The position numbers were made by a program, and so were the translations under genes. The notes beneath the pieces were generated by a model that was not told the origin of the DNA, did not search any database, and worked only from the letters and a program-made list of their open reading frames with translations. A stretch of 64,000 nucleotides of DNA from Prado023 sp963697345 (GTDB lineage: Bacteria > Actinomycetota > Actinomycetes > S36-B12 > CAIYMF01), in contig CAVONS010000010.1 in assembly GCA_963697345.1 (NCBI GenBank), positions 1-64,000 of the forward strand, given 5' to 3'. Position 1 is the first letter of the stretch. The number at the start of each line of letters is the position of its first letter. Below, piece by piece: positions 16,295-25,800 of the stretch.

Positions 16295-19200
16295 ATGCCC
16301 GCGACCCGCCACACGTCCTCAGCGCGCCGGGGGGCTGTCCTGGTGACTGCTGTCCTGGTGCCCGCGCTGATGGTGCCCACGACCGCTGCGGCAGTCGGTG
16401 GCCCAGTCCCGGCTCAGGTGACGACGGCAGCGGTCCCGGGTGCGGGTCTTCACGCGGTGACACCTCCCGCCGCGCTCGCCCAGGCAGGCGCCGGTCAGGC
16501 GTCTGCGGGGCAGGTCGCCGGGGCCGTGAGGGGCCCGACGGCCGCTGTTCCCAGGACTGCTGTCCGCCAGCCCAAGGTGAGCGAGGTCCGCCTCAAGGGC
16601 ATCAACGAGTCCGTGGGATCAAGGGCGCCGGCTCCCGACGACCACGACCACGGGACGGTCGGCGCCCTGTCGGCGGGCAAGGAGCTGAAGCTGGCGGTGG
16701 CGGCCAAGGTGCCGATCTCCGCGCCTGCCTCGCTGGTGGCGGTCACGGCTGCCCGGGCCTTCCCCGTCGGCACCTCGATCCAGGTCAGGGTCAAGGAGAA
16801 GAAGTACGGCTGGAGTGAATGGACCACGCTCGAGGTCGACCCGGAGCACGGTCCCGATCCGGACTCCGATGAGGCCCAGCGAGCGCGTCCTGGGAGCGAC
16901 CCGCTGATGGTGGTCCGGGCCACCAAGGCGCAGATCCGCATCGACACCCCCTCCGGCCGGGCGCCGAGAGGAACCCGGCTGGCGCTGGTGAACGCCCCGA
17001 CCTCGGCCGCGGACCGCCGCATGTCCCCCCAGACTCTGTCCGCCTCCTCGCTGTCTGCCTCCTCGCTGTCCGCCTCCTCGGCAGTGGGCAGGCCCGCCAT
17101 CGTCACCCGTGCGCAATGGGGCGCTGACGAGTCGTGGCGCAGTCGGGCGCCCTACTACACGGACAACATCCGCGTCGGCTTCATCCATCACACGGCCTCG
17201 ACGTCGAACTACAGCGCAGCACAGGCCGCCGCGCAGATCCGATCCATCTACGCCTATCACACGAAGTCGCTGGGTCACTCGGACATCGACTACAACTTCG
17301 TCGTGGACCGGTTCGGCCGGCTCTACGAGGGTCGCTACGGCGGCGTGGACCGCGCCGTGCTCGGTGGGCATACCGCCGGCTTCAATGAGAACTCGTTCGC
17401 GGCCGTCGTCCTGGGGAACTTCGACAGCTTCTCACCGGCCGCCGCCGAGATGGATGCCATCAAGGACACGTTGGCGCGGCTGTGGGCCTGGAAGCTGGGG
17501 ATGTACGGGATCAACCCGGCGTCGACGGTGAAGGTCGTCTCGGCCGGGTTCATCCGGGCGACCCGGTACCCGAAGGGATCGGTGGCCACCCTCAGCGCCA
17601 CCTCGACCCACCGGACAGTCAACTTCACCAGCTGCCCGGGCAAGTACCTGCAGGCCCAGGTGCCCTCGATCACGGCGCTGGGTTCGGCGTACTCCGACGT
17701 CGTGGTCGCCGCACCCACCCCACCGATCGACACGTTCGAGGCCGGGTCGCGGCCCTCGGTGTCGCTGCCGTCGTCCTCGACTCGGCCCGTGAGCTGGACC
17801 GCCGACATCCTGAGCCCCTGCTCGGACACGCCGATCCGCACGTACACCGGCAGCACCCCCGGCGCAGGTCCCATCGACCTCTCCTGGGACCTGCGGGATG
17901 TCGCGGGCAAGGAGGTCCTGCCGGCCACCTACACCGTGCGGATGTCAGGCACACAGGCCGACGGTTCCCCGGTGGCGGTCGTGAGCTCCCCGGTCACGAT
18001 CACCCCCAAGCCCGGTGGGGAGTGGGGCCCCTGCGCCAATGCGAGCCGCGTGTCTGGCAGCAGCGCTGCACAGACCTCGGTGATCTGGGGCCGTCTCTCC
18101 GCCGCGTCGAGCACAGCGGTGGTCCTGACAGGTGATGCCCTGGCCAACAGCACCGCGCTGTCAGCCGGAGTCGCGGCCGCCCCGCTGGCGCGATCGCTGA
18201 ATGCGCCCCTGCTGGTGACCTCTCCCACGTCGCTGTCCTCGGACGTGGCGGCAGACATCGCCGCTCGGCGCCCCGCGGAGGTCGTCATCGTCGGCGGTGA
18301 CAAGGCGATCTCCCCGGAGGTCTCCGCGGCGGTGGCCGCCCTCGGGTTCCCGGTCACCCGCTTGGCTGGGGTGTCGGCTGTGGGAACGGCGGCAGCGGTA
18401 GCTGCCCGGATGGGCTCAGCGAAGTCCGCGGTACTCGTCTCGGTCACCGGCTCCCCAGCGCATTCCCTGGCCGGGGCAGCGCTGGCCGCGGCACGTGGCG
18501 TGCCGGTGCTCCTGGGGACCACAGGTCCACTTCCTGCCGAGACCGTGGCCGCCCTCGCGGGCCGGGCCTCCGTGACCGTGGCTGCGCCGGCCACCGTCCT
18601 GAGCGACGCTGATGTTGCCGCAGCCCTGCCCGGCAAGCCCTGGGACCGCCTCACGGGAGCCGACGCCGGCACGGCCTCGACCGCCGTTGCCGCGGCCTTC
18701 CCGGGTACGCCGCCCTCGGCCATGGTGCTGCCCGAGACATCGGGATCGTGGGCAACCGCGACCGTGGCCGCATCGGTGGGCTCCCCGCTGCTCTTCACCT
18801 CGAGCCCGGTCCTGGCTCCGGCTGTCGCCGACCACATCCGGGCCAATCCGGGCCTGCGCGCCACGCTCACCACCGTGGGGTCCTCGTTGATGGACGACCA
18901 GGTGCTCGGCGCGACCAGCCGGATCCTGCTCGGCCTGCCCTGGGCGCCGCCCGGGGTCACGGTCGGCCCGGGCACCACGCCCTCGGTCAGCACCAAGCCG
19001 TCGCCGACCGGCAAGTACCGGCTCGCCCGGGCCAACGCCACACCAGAGCCGGTGCGCAAGGGCCGGACCCTCAAGGTGAAGTCCAAGGTCAAGGCCAAGT
19101 TCACCAACGGGACGTGGCGCAAGGTTCCCGTTGGCGTCGGCTTCGTCGTGCAGCACAAGCCCAAGGGCAAGAAGTACCGGGCGGTTGCGTCCGGCTACAC

Positions 19201-19312
19201 CGTCAAGGGATGGGCCAGCGCGAGCGTGAAGGCCAAGAAGTCCGGCCGCTGGCGGATCAAGATCGGGACGAAGAAGTCCAAGAGCGACTACGTGCGCGTG
19301 AAGAAGAGGTGA
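16295..19312 (+). CDS. Secreted peptidoglycan-recognition amidase with cell-wall-binding repeats
   Basis: 1005 residues from ATG 16295 (GGAGG 4 bases upstream), beginning with a signal peptide (hydrophobic 13-33). After an Ala-rich region comes a PGRP/amidase_2 domain (about 265-460) with FIHHTAS (His298/299), DYNFVVD, and THRTVNFTSCPG (His439 and Cys447, eight apart), giving the His-His-Cys zinc site of N-acetylmuramoyl-L-alanine amidases. A FlgD-like Ig segment (about 480-570) follows, then cell-wall-binding-2 repeats (about 595-870; VVIVGGDKAIS, VLVSVTGSPAHSLAGA), and a Lys-rich C-terminal domain. It probably cleaves or binds wall peptidoglycan outside the cell. Its stop overlaps the GTG of the next gene. 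Confidence 0.88.
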   Translation: MPATRHTSSARRGAVLVTAVLVPALMVPTTAAAVGGPVPAQVTTAAVPGAGLHAVTPPAALAQAGAGQASAGQVAGAVRGPTAAVPRTAVRQPKVSEVRLKGINESVGSRAPAPDDHDHGTVGALSAGKELKLAVAAKVPISAPASLVAVTAARAFPVGTSIQVRVKEKKYGWSEWTTLEVDPEHGPDPDSDEAQRARPGSDPLMVVRATKAQIRIDTPSGRAPRGTRLALVNAPTSAADRRMSPQTLSASSLSASSLSASSAVGRPAIVTRAQWGADESWRSRAPYYTDNIRVGFIHHTASTSNYSAAQAAAQIRSIYAYHTKSLGHSDIDYNFVVDRFGRLYEGRYGGVDRAVLGGHTAGFNENSFAAVVLGNFDSFSPAAAEMDAIKDTLARLWAWKLGMYGINPASTVKVVSAGFIRATRYPKGSVATLSATSTHRTVNFTSCPGKYLQAQVPSITALGSAYSDVVVAAPTPPIDTFEAGSRPSVSLPSSSTRPVSWTADILSPCSDTPIRTYTGSTPGAGPIDLSWDLRDVAGKEVLPATYTVRMSGTQADGSPVAVVSSPVTITPKPGGEWGPCANASRVSGSSAAQTSVIWGRLSAASSTAVVLTGDALANSTALSAGVAAAPLARSLNAPLLVTSPTSLSSDVAADIAARRPAEVVIVGGDKAISPEVSAAVAALGFPVTRLAGVSAVGTAAAVAARMGSAKSAVLVSVTGSPAHSLAGAALAAARGVPVLLGTTGPLPAETVAALAGRASVTVAAPATVLSDADVAAALPGKPWDRLTGADAGTASTAVAAAFPGTPPSAMVLPETSGSWATATVAASVGSPLLFTSSPVLAPAVADHIRANPGLRATLTTVGSSLMDDQVLGATSRILLGLPWAPPGVTVGPGTTPSVSTKPSPTGKYRLARANATPEPVRKGRTLKVKSKVKAKFTNGTWRKVPVGVGFVVQHKPKGKKYRAVASGYTVKGWASASVKAKKSGRWRIKIGTKKSKSDYVRVKKR
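17039..17080 (+). repeat. Triplicated 15-base repeat inside the amidase gene
   Basis: tccgcctcctcgctg occurs two and a half to three times and encodes SASSL-SASSL-SASS, a flexible linker just before the amidase domain. Number of units may vary between strains (inference). Confidence 0.75.
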
Positions 19313-20010
19313 CCCCGCTCGGCCTGCTCGAACGCTATCCGGACCGAACGCGTCCCCTGGTCACGTTCTACGACGGAACCGAGTCGCGGATCGAGCTGTC
19401 AGTGGCCAGCACCGCCAACGCGGTGGCCAAGGCCGCATCGATGCTGCGTGACGGGCTGGGGCTGGAACCGGGGGCCCTGATCAGCATCGACCTGCCTCGC
19501 CACTGGCAGCTTCCCGTATGGGTGATGGCGGCCCTGTCGGTCGGGGCCCAGGTCGGCCGTGACCTGGCCGGGCCGCTCGACGTGCGCATCGTCGGTCCCG
19601 GGGCGCTGGAGTCCCTCGCCGCTGGGGTGGATCCTGGGGCCGACGAGGTCCTGGTCTGCTCGTGTGATGCCTTCGGCCTGCCCGTCCCGGGTGGGGTTCC
19701 CAGTGGGAGCATCGACATCGGCCTCGAGGTGCGCGCCTATCCGGACTCGTTCAGCCCCGAGCCGGGGGCGCAGGACGGAGCAGCCCTGCTGGTCGATGGT
19801 GACCACGTGGCCTGGTCGAGCCTGGCGCCCGACCCGGGTGTGGTTGCCGGCGCGCGGCTGTGGGTTGACGAGACGACACAGGAACGGGACCTGATCCGCC
19901 TGGTCGCCCTCGACCCGCTGCTGGTCGGTGGTTCAGTGGTGATCGGGGTGGGTCTGGACGAGGCCCAGGCAGCTGTGATCCGCGCGACTGAGTCCGCGCA
20001 CCGACCGTGA
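19309..20010 (+). CDS. TIGR03089 family protein
   Basis: 233 residues from GTG 19309, whose last two bases are shared with the TGA of the amidase gene (GTGA), so translation is probably coupled. The sequence resembles the N-terminal half of AMP-dependent acyl-CoA synthetases (TPLGLLERYPDRTRPLVTF start; VWVMAALSVGAQV) but is far too short and lacks the AMP-binding P-loop, as is usual for the actinobacterial TIGR03089 family. The biochemical role is unknown. In mycobacteria a family member lies near LCP and mannose-activation genes, as here, which hints at an envelope link. Confidence 0.7.
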   Translation: MTPLGLLERYPDRTRPLVTFYDGTESRIELSVASTANAVAKAASMLRDGLGLEPGALISIDLPRHWQLPVWVMAALSVGAQVGRDLAGPLDVRIVGPGALESLAAGVDPGADEVLVCSCDAFGLPVPGGVPSGSIDIGLEVRAYPDSFSPEPGAQDGAALLVDGDHVAWSSLAPDPGVVAGARLWVDETTQERDLIRLVALDPLLVGGSVVIGVGLDEAQAAVIRATESAHRP

Positions 20011-20112
20011 CAGACCCCCGGAGCCCGGCCCATCGCGTGGGAGCGGCACCTCGTTCGGGGCCGTCCCGGGCTCGGTGGGCAACGGGCGGGCGGGATGCAG
20101 GAGGGTGGGGCC

Positions 20113-21195
20113 ATGACTGAAGCGATCCTGCTTGTAGGTGGCCAGGGCACCCGCCTGCGTCCCCTGACCATCCACGCCCCCAAGCCGATGCTGCCGGTCG
20201 CCGGAGTCCCGTTCACCGAGCACCAGATCGCCCGGGCCCGGGAGGCCGGGGTCACCCGGATCGTCCTGGGCACGTCGTACAAGGCCGAGGTGTTCCGCGA
20301 CTACTTCGGTGACGGCCGGGCCTTCGGGATCGAACTGGTCTACGCCGTCGAGGACCAGCCGATGGGTACCGGGGGAGCGATCCGGCACGCAGCTGTGCAC
20401 CTGAGGTCCGAACCGGATGAGCCGGTCCTCGTGTTCAACGGGGATGTGTTGACCGGCGTGGATCTGGACCACCTGATGGCCGAGCACACCCGCACCGGGG
20501 CGGCCGTCACCCTGTACCTGACCCGTGTGGCAGATCCGCGTGCCTTCGGGCTGGTGCCCACGGATGCCGACGGCCGGGTCACGACGTTCCTGGAGAAGCC
20601 CACCACGCCCGAGGAGATCGTGACCGACCAGATCAACGCGGGGTGCTACGTGTTCCGCCGCTCGGTGATCGACGAGATCCCCACGGGGCGCCCCGTCTCC
20701 GTCGAGCGGGAGACCTTCCCCGGGCTGCTGGATCGCGGCCAGCGGCTGCAGGGCGTCGTCGACGACGGCTACTGGCTGGACCTCGGGACCCCTCTGGCCT
20801 TCGTGCAGGGCTCCGCCGACCTGGTGACCGGCAGGGCTCCCTCGCCAGCCGTCCCCGGGCCCATCGGGGAGTCACTGGTCCTGGCCGGTGCGCAGGTGTC
20901 GGCCGACGCAAGGCTGTCAGCGGGGACGGTGGTGGGCGCCGGTGCTTCGGTCGCCGCGGGAGCGGTCGTGGCCGGCTCAGTGGTCTTCCCCGGTGCCACG
21001 ATCGCCGCGGGTGCGATCGTCCACGACAGCGTGATCGGGGCGGATGCGGTGATCGGAGCGGGGGTCGCCCTCACCGGCGTCGTCGTCGGGGACCGCGCGG
21101 TCATCGGGCCCGGAAACGAACTCACGCACGGTGCGCGGGTCTGGCCGGGTGTCACGCTCGGGCAGACCGCGGTGCGGTTCTCGTCGGACCGCTGA
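20113..21195 (+). CDS. manC: Mannose-1-phosphate guanylyltransferase (GDP-mannose pyrophosphorylase)
   Basis: 360 residues from ATG 20113, with AGGAGG 8 bases upstream. The N-terminus has the nucleotide loop LVGGQGTRLRPLT and KPMLPV, then VFNGDVLTG (metal-binding Asp) and FLEKP, all typical of sugar-nucleotide pyrophosphorylases. The C-terminal 120 residues form hexapeptide repeats (GAxVxAGAxV type), a left-handed beta-helix as in GDP-mannose pyrophosphorylases of this clade. It makes GDP-mannose from mannose-1-phosphate and GTP for mannosylated lipids, glycans and glycoproteins. The substrate call rests on similarity and on the phosphomannomutase gene 7 kb downstream; a glucose-1-phosphate thymidylyltransferase role is less likely. 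Confidence 0.82.
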   Translation: MTEAILLVGGQGTRLRPLTIHAPKPMLPVAGVPFTEHQIARAREAGVTRIVLGTSYKAEVFRDYFGDGRAFGIELVYAVEDQPMGTGGAIRHAAVHLRSEPDEPVLVFNGDVLTGVDLDHLMAEHTRTGAAVTLYLTRVADPRAFGLVPTDADGRVTTFLEKPTTPEEIVTDQINAGCYVFRRSVIDEIPTGRPVSVERETFPGLLDRGQRLQGVVDDGYWLDLGTPLAFVQGSADLVTGRAPSPAVPGPIGESLVLAGAQVSADARLSAGTVVGAGASVAAGAVVAGSVVFPGATIAAGAIVHDSVIGADAVIGAGVALTGVVVGDRAVIGPGNELTHGARVWPGVTLGQTAVRFSSDR

Positions 21196-21214
21196 CGACG
21201 ACCCTCGCGGGGCG

Positions 21215-22192
21215 CTACCAGCCCCGGTGGTCGGTGATCGGTGCCCGTGGTGCCCGCCGCGGGAGTGCATGCCCGCCGTGCAGTTGCAGGAGCCGGACCG
21301 CACGGGCCCGCTGGCCGTCCCAGGGACGCAGCAGTTCCGCCATCTGTGCATCGTCGCCGTCGGTGCGTCCGGTCAACGCGTGGACGACGACGCGGGCGAG
21401 GTGGAAGTCGCCGAACGACACGGCGTCGCGATCGCCCCAGGCGCGGACCCCGACCTCGGCGGCCGTCCACACCCCGATTCCGGGCAGCGTTCGCAGTGCG
21501 TGGGCGGCATCCGCAGGGGGCCGGGTCGACAGCGCCTCGAGCGTCGTGGCCCGCAGGGCAGCCGTGGTGATGGTGCGCGCGTGGCCGGGGTCCACCCCGG
21601 CGCGATGCCACGCCCAACTCGGGATCCGGGCCCAGCCGGGCGCGTCGGGTGCCACGAGGAGTGCCGGTCGCCCCGGGTCGACATCTGCGGGAGCGGGGCC
21701 GCCGGGTCTGGACACCTCGGATCCGGTGGGACCGGGGGCCGGATCGCCGAACTCACGCACGAGGCGGGCCCATGATGCGCTGGCCTCGCGCCCAGTCACG
21801 CGCTGCTCGAGGATCGCCGGCACCAACGATTCCAGCGCCCGTCCGGTCCTGATCACACGCCACCCCGCGCCGAAGCGCCTGTGCGCCGCGGCCATGGCCG
21901 GGTGGGCGTCGTGGGCGAAGCCCTGGGGGTCGTCGTCGCTGCCCAGGACCTCGGGGACCGCCGCCAGCTCCATCTCTGCGCCAGGGCCCCACGCCCGTAC
22001 CACGACGTCCTGCCCGCAACGCCGGTAGTGCACGGTGGCCGGCCCCTGCCCGGTACGAGTGGTGCGCCAGACCTGATCGGCCGCGACCTGCATGGTCGGG
22101 TCACCCCGTCCGTGCTGGAGCACGCCGAGAGTGGTCACCAGGTCGACGGGCCACGTCGGGGTCCATCGACGTTCCCGCGGGCGGCTAGACAC
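21215..22192 (-). CDS. AlkA-like HhH-GPD DNA glycosylase
   Basis: 325 residues from GTG 22192. The C-terminal half contains the helix-hairpin-helix LPGIGVWTAAEV followed, at the usual distance, by the catalytic aspartate Asp262 in SFGDFHL, as in 3-methyladenine DNA glycosylase II. EQRVTGREASASW in the middle is the other conserved helix. It would remove alkylated bases from DNA by N-glycosidic cleavage. The N-terminal 100 residues resemble the AlkA N-terminal beta domain loosely. There is no adjoining Ada gene. It converges on manC with 19 bases between the stops. A palindrome GACACGTGTC (22188-22197) spans the start codon. Confidence 0.8.
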   Translation of the reverse strand: MSSRPRERRWTPTWPVDLVTTLGVLQHGRGDPTMQVAADQVWRTTRTGQGPATVHYRRCGQDVVVRAWGPGAEMELAAVPEVLGSDDDPQGFAHDAHPAMAAAHRRFGAGWRVIRTGRALESLVPAILEQRVTGREASASWARLVREFGDPAPGPTGSEVSRPGGPAPADVDPGRPALLVAPDAPGWARIPSWAWHRAGVDPGHARTITTAALRATTLEALSTRPPADAAHALRTLPGIGVWTAAEVGVRAWGDRDAVSFGDFHLARVVVHALTGRTDGDDAQMAELLRPWDGQRARAVRLLQLHGGHALPRRAPRAPITDHRGW

Positions 22193-22453
22193 GTGTCAGC
22201 GGCGCCGGTGCGGGCCGCGCGCCGGCGGTAGGCAGCACCGGGCCGAGCGCCGGTGGCCGGGTCATCACGGGAGCATCCTTGCACCGCTGCGCGCACATCG
22301 CGGTCGCTGCACGACTTCTGAGCCGAGCGCCTGCCGCGCGCTGTCAGGAAGCGACAAAACGGAGGTAAACACCACATCGGGCACCCGTTGCTCGCACTGA
22401 GTGACCGGATCCGTCACAGGTTGACGCATATCAGAAATTCTTTGCCGCTCGCC

Positions 22454-22482
22454 TTGACTCGCCGGGGATACGTCGGTGTAAT
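22454..22482 (+). promoter_or_regulatory. Promoter of whiB (TTGACT-17-TGTAAT)
   Basis: -35 TTGACT at 22454-22459 and -10 TGTAAT at 22477-22482, spaced by exactly 17 bases; five of six bases match consensus in each box. Transcription would start near 22489, leaving a leader of about 70 bases with a strong GAGGAGG site before the whiB ATG. This is the best sigma-A-type promoter in the window. The 22198-22453 stretch upstream holds no gene; a weak dyad GTGAC-N7-GTCAC lies at 22401-22417. Confidence 0.75.
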
Positions 22483-22557
22483 TTCACCCATGTGATTCAC
22501 CTGACGAGGCGGTCGGGCCCCGTCGGTAGCCGGATCACACAGGGTCGAGGAGGAACA

Positions 22558-22815
22558 ATGTTCGAGGCAGAAGTCATCCCCCTGCTGGAGATCGAAGAGA
22601 CGTCCTGGCAGGAGCGGGCGCTGTGCGCCCAGACGGATCCGGAGGCCTTCTTCCCGGAGAAGGGCGGCAGCACCCGTGAGGCCAAGCGCGTGTGTGGCTC
22701 GTGCGACGTCCGGGTCGAGTGCCTCGAGTACGCGCTGTCCAACGATGAGCGCTTCGGCATCTGGGGTGGCCTGTCCGAGCGCGAGCGTCGTCGCCTGAAG
22801 AAGCTCGCCGTCTAG
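22558..22815 (+). CDS. whiB2: WhiB-family iron-sulfur transcription factor (WhiB2/WhmD type)
   Basis: 85 residues from ATG 22558, with AGGAGGAA upstream. Four cysteines, Cys23, Cys46, Cys49 and Cys55 (C-x22-C-x2-C-x5-C), bind the 4Fe-4S cluster; the GIWGGL turn and the basic ERRRLKK tail bind DNA with sigma factor region 4. The sequence around WQERALCAQTDPEAFFP and its place beside mannose-activation genes fit WhiB2/WhmD, which controls septation and division in mycobacteria and streptomycetes. That role is transferred by family and context. Its own promoter (22454-22482) is strong. The next gene starts 51 bases downstream. Confidence 0.88.
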   Translation: MFEAEVIPLLEIEETSWQERALCAQTDPEAFFPEKGGSTREAKRVCGSCDVRVECLEYALSNDERFGIWGGLSERERRRLKKLAV

Positions 22816-22865
22816 GGATCCTGCTTGCCCGACGTGGGCAGCTCCACACGCTAGCGTGGCGCATC

Positions 22866-25800
22866 GTGGGGATCGGTGAGAGCGACGGTGCGGTGGTCGA
22901 TGACGTCGACGCCCGGGCCGATGAGGCGCTGAGCCGATTCCTGCCTGCGGACATCGTGCCTGGCGTCCCGCGGACGCATCACGTCACCGGCCTCGTGCTC
23001 AGCCGTGACGGGGAGTCGTGGCTCGCGCGGACCGTCGCGGGGATCGCCGCCCAACATCGCAGGGTCGATGAGGTCATCGGTATCGACGCGGGCTCGTCGG
23101 ACGGCAGTGCCCGGGCCCTGTCCCTGGCGTTCAGCACAACGGTCCTGCTGCAGGCTCACGCAGCGACCGAGGCGGGGTCCGAGGCGGGGTCCGAGGCGGG
23201 CGGGGGAGAGCCGAACGGGATCGCCACGGCGCTGGCCGCCGGGGTGGCGGCCATGCCCGAGCGCGTGGCAGCCAGGGTCCCGTCCGAGCCCGGAGGGCCG
23301 GGGCCCAGCGGGGCAGCCCATGACACATCTGCGCTGTCCCCTGATCAGGACGAGGTCTCCTGGTACTGGATCCTGCACGACGAGTCCGCCCCTGACCCGG
23401 ACTGCCTTGAGGCGCTGCTCCTGGGCGCCGACCGGAACCCGAATGCCGGGATCCTCATTCCCAAGACCGTGGCGTGGTCGGACTCCGGTCGTCTGGTCGG
23501 CGTGGGAAACCGGTGGGCGCCCGGTACTCCTGTCGTGGATCCCCTGGACGCCAAGGAGCGGGATCAGGGCCAGTACGACGTGGACCGGCCTGTCTACGCC
23601 GGGGACTCCGCCGGCATGTTGGTGCGTGCCGACCTCTGGCATGCCCTCGGGGGCATGGATCCGCACGTGGGTGACTGGGCCGGCCCGGCTGACCTCTGCC
23701 GGCGCGCGTGGGGTTCGGGATCCGAGGTGTTCTTCATCCCGGCAGCCGTCCTGGCCCACCGGCAGGCGGGTCACCGAGGCGCCCGGCCCGGCTCGGGGGG
23801 CATCGGGCACCCGCGGCGCGCTGCCCGCCAGGGCCAGTTGACCCTGGAGCTCACCCAGGCGCCCGTCTGGGCGCTGGCGTGGCGCTACGTGAGGGCCTGG
23901 ATCTCCACGGCGGCCCGCATGATCGCCCTCCTGCTGACCAGGGAGCCCGAGGAGGCGACGGCGGAAGTTGCCGGAGCGTGGGGTGTGCTCGGTCATCCCC
24001 GGCGGCTGCGCCGGGCCAGGCATCGGCTGCGCCGGGCGCCGGTGACCGACGTGCGTCGGCCGCCGCACGTGCGCGCTCGTCGGGGCGCCACGCTGAGCCA
24101 CTCACTGGACAGCTGGTCGGCGGCTGGCGGTGGATCGCCGGCGCGCGTCTGGTGGCCTCCGCCTGCGCGGGTCTGGCATCCGCTGGCCCTGGCCGGGGCC
24201 CTGGCGCTGGCCGCCTTCGTCCGCGATCCCGGGCATCTCCTGGGCTCCGGCACTCTTCGTGGCGGCGGGCTGCTGCCGGCGCCAGGAGGAGTCGACCTCG
24301 TGAGCAGCTACCTGGCCAGCTGGCACGACGCCCGCTTCGGTGCTGGCGTCCCCCTACCGGTCTACCTGCCCCTGCTTGCTGGCGCCAGTGTCCTGACGCT
24401 GGGGTCCACGGACATGCTTCTGCGTGTGCTCTTCGGCCTTGCCGTGCCCCTGGCGTTCCTGAGCTGCTACCTGAGCATCCGCCCGATCGTCACGGCCCGG
24501 CAGCGCATCCCCATGGCGCTGGCCTATGCACTGCTCCCCGCCGGCGCGGCAGCCGTGGCCGGCGGGCGCATCTCGACCGTGGCAGCCCTCCTGCTCGCCC
24601 CACCCACGGCTCGCCTGGTCGTGGTGGCGTTCTGGCGCGCGCGCACCGGCGTCGGGGGGATCCGGCCCGCCCTTGCGGCAGGGACCATGCTGGGCGTCCT
24701 CGTGGCCTTCGCCCCATCGGTCTACGTCGTGGCCCTGCTCGCCGCGGTGCTCGTGTGGCTCGGGTTGCGGTGCGCACGATGGCCACTGCGAACGGGGTTG
24801 ACCATCCTGGGCGTGGCTGGGGTGTTCCTCGTGCTGTGGGCGGCGAGGCTGCTGGCCGCGCCGTGGCTTGCCCTCAGTGAGGTGGGCGTGAATGACCCCA
24901 GTCTGGGCAACCCCCAAGCCTGGGTCTGGGGTCTGGACCCCGGCGGGCCGAACTCGGTCCCGTGGGCGGGGGTCCCGCTGGTCGTGATCGCCGGTCTGGC
25001 CGTCCTGGTCGCCAGATTCTCGGCTCGGACTGTTGGCCTGCTGGCGGGGGCGGTTGCGCTGCTGGCGGCTGGTGCCTGGTGGCAGCCGCTGGCCCTGGAT
25101 GTGTGGCCCGATCTGGCGGTGGGGATGCTCTGGCCGGGTGTCCCCCTCGTGCTCGCCGGGGGGCTCCTGGTCGTGCTGGTCGGCACCGCGGCCAGCCGAT
25201 CCGGTGTGGCGGGCCGTGCGCTGTCCGTGCTGTGGGTGGTGATCGTGGGCGCCCTGCTGGCTGGCTGGTGGACCGTGCCGGTGGGTGTGACGGTGGGGAC
25301 CGCCAGCGGGACCCCCCCGGTGGTCGCCCTGGACGCAGAGTCGTCGGCGCGTCCCCGGTCGCTGGTCCTGGCCCGCGCCGACGGCGCCCTGCGCTACGCC
25401 GTGGCCAGCGGGCCGCAGGCCCTGCTCGGGGACGCCGATGCGCTGGCGGGGCTGCAGGTGGATCCCGCGTTCGCTGATGCTGTTGCCGGCCTGGTGTCCG
25501 GTGCCAGTGGCACCGTGGAGCGCGAACTCGGCGGTCGGGCCATCCGGTTCGTCGTCTTCGATGGCCCCCCGGACGATCCCGTGGTCGGCGAGCTGGATGC
25601 GACGGTCGGCCTGCGGCAGCTGGCGCGGGCACCGGAGCAGTCCCTGTGGCTCGTGGCCGGCAACCCGACCCGGGCCGAGCTGAGTGCCACCGGTGGGGAG
25701 TCCGGCGGTTCCGCGGCGGACCCGATCGAGGTGCCCATCCTCACCACGCCGACCACCGTCGATGTGGTTCTGCACCCCCAGACCCAGCTGCCCCGGCGCC

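Noticed and set aside
20021..20073. gagcccgg...ccgggctc as a terminator before manC
   Set aside because: Only 8-bp arms around a 37-base loop in GC-rich DNA; not convincing.
22401..22417. GTGAC-N7-GTCAC as a CRP/GlxR site upstream of whiB
   Set aside because: Spacing does not fit TGTGA-N6-TCACA; kept only as a weak dyad in the promoter note.
22826..22840. tgccc-gacgt-gggca hairpin after whiB as terminator
   Set aside because: 5-bp stem only; the downstream gene starts 26 bases later and read-through is as likely.
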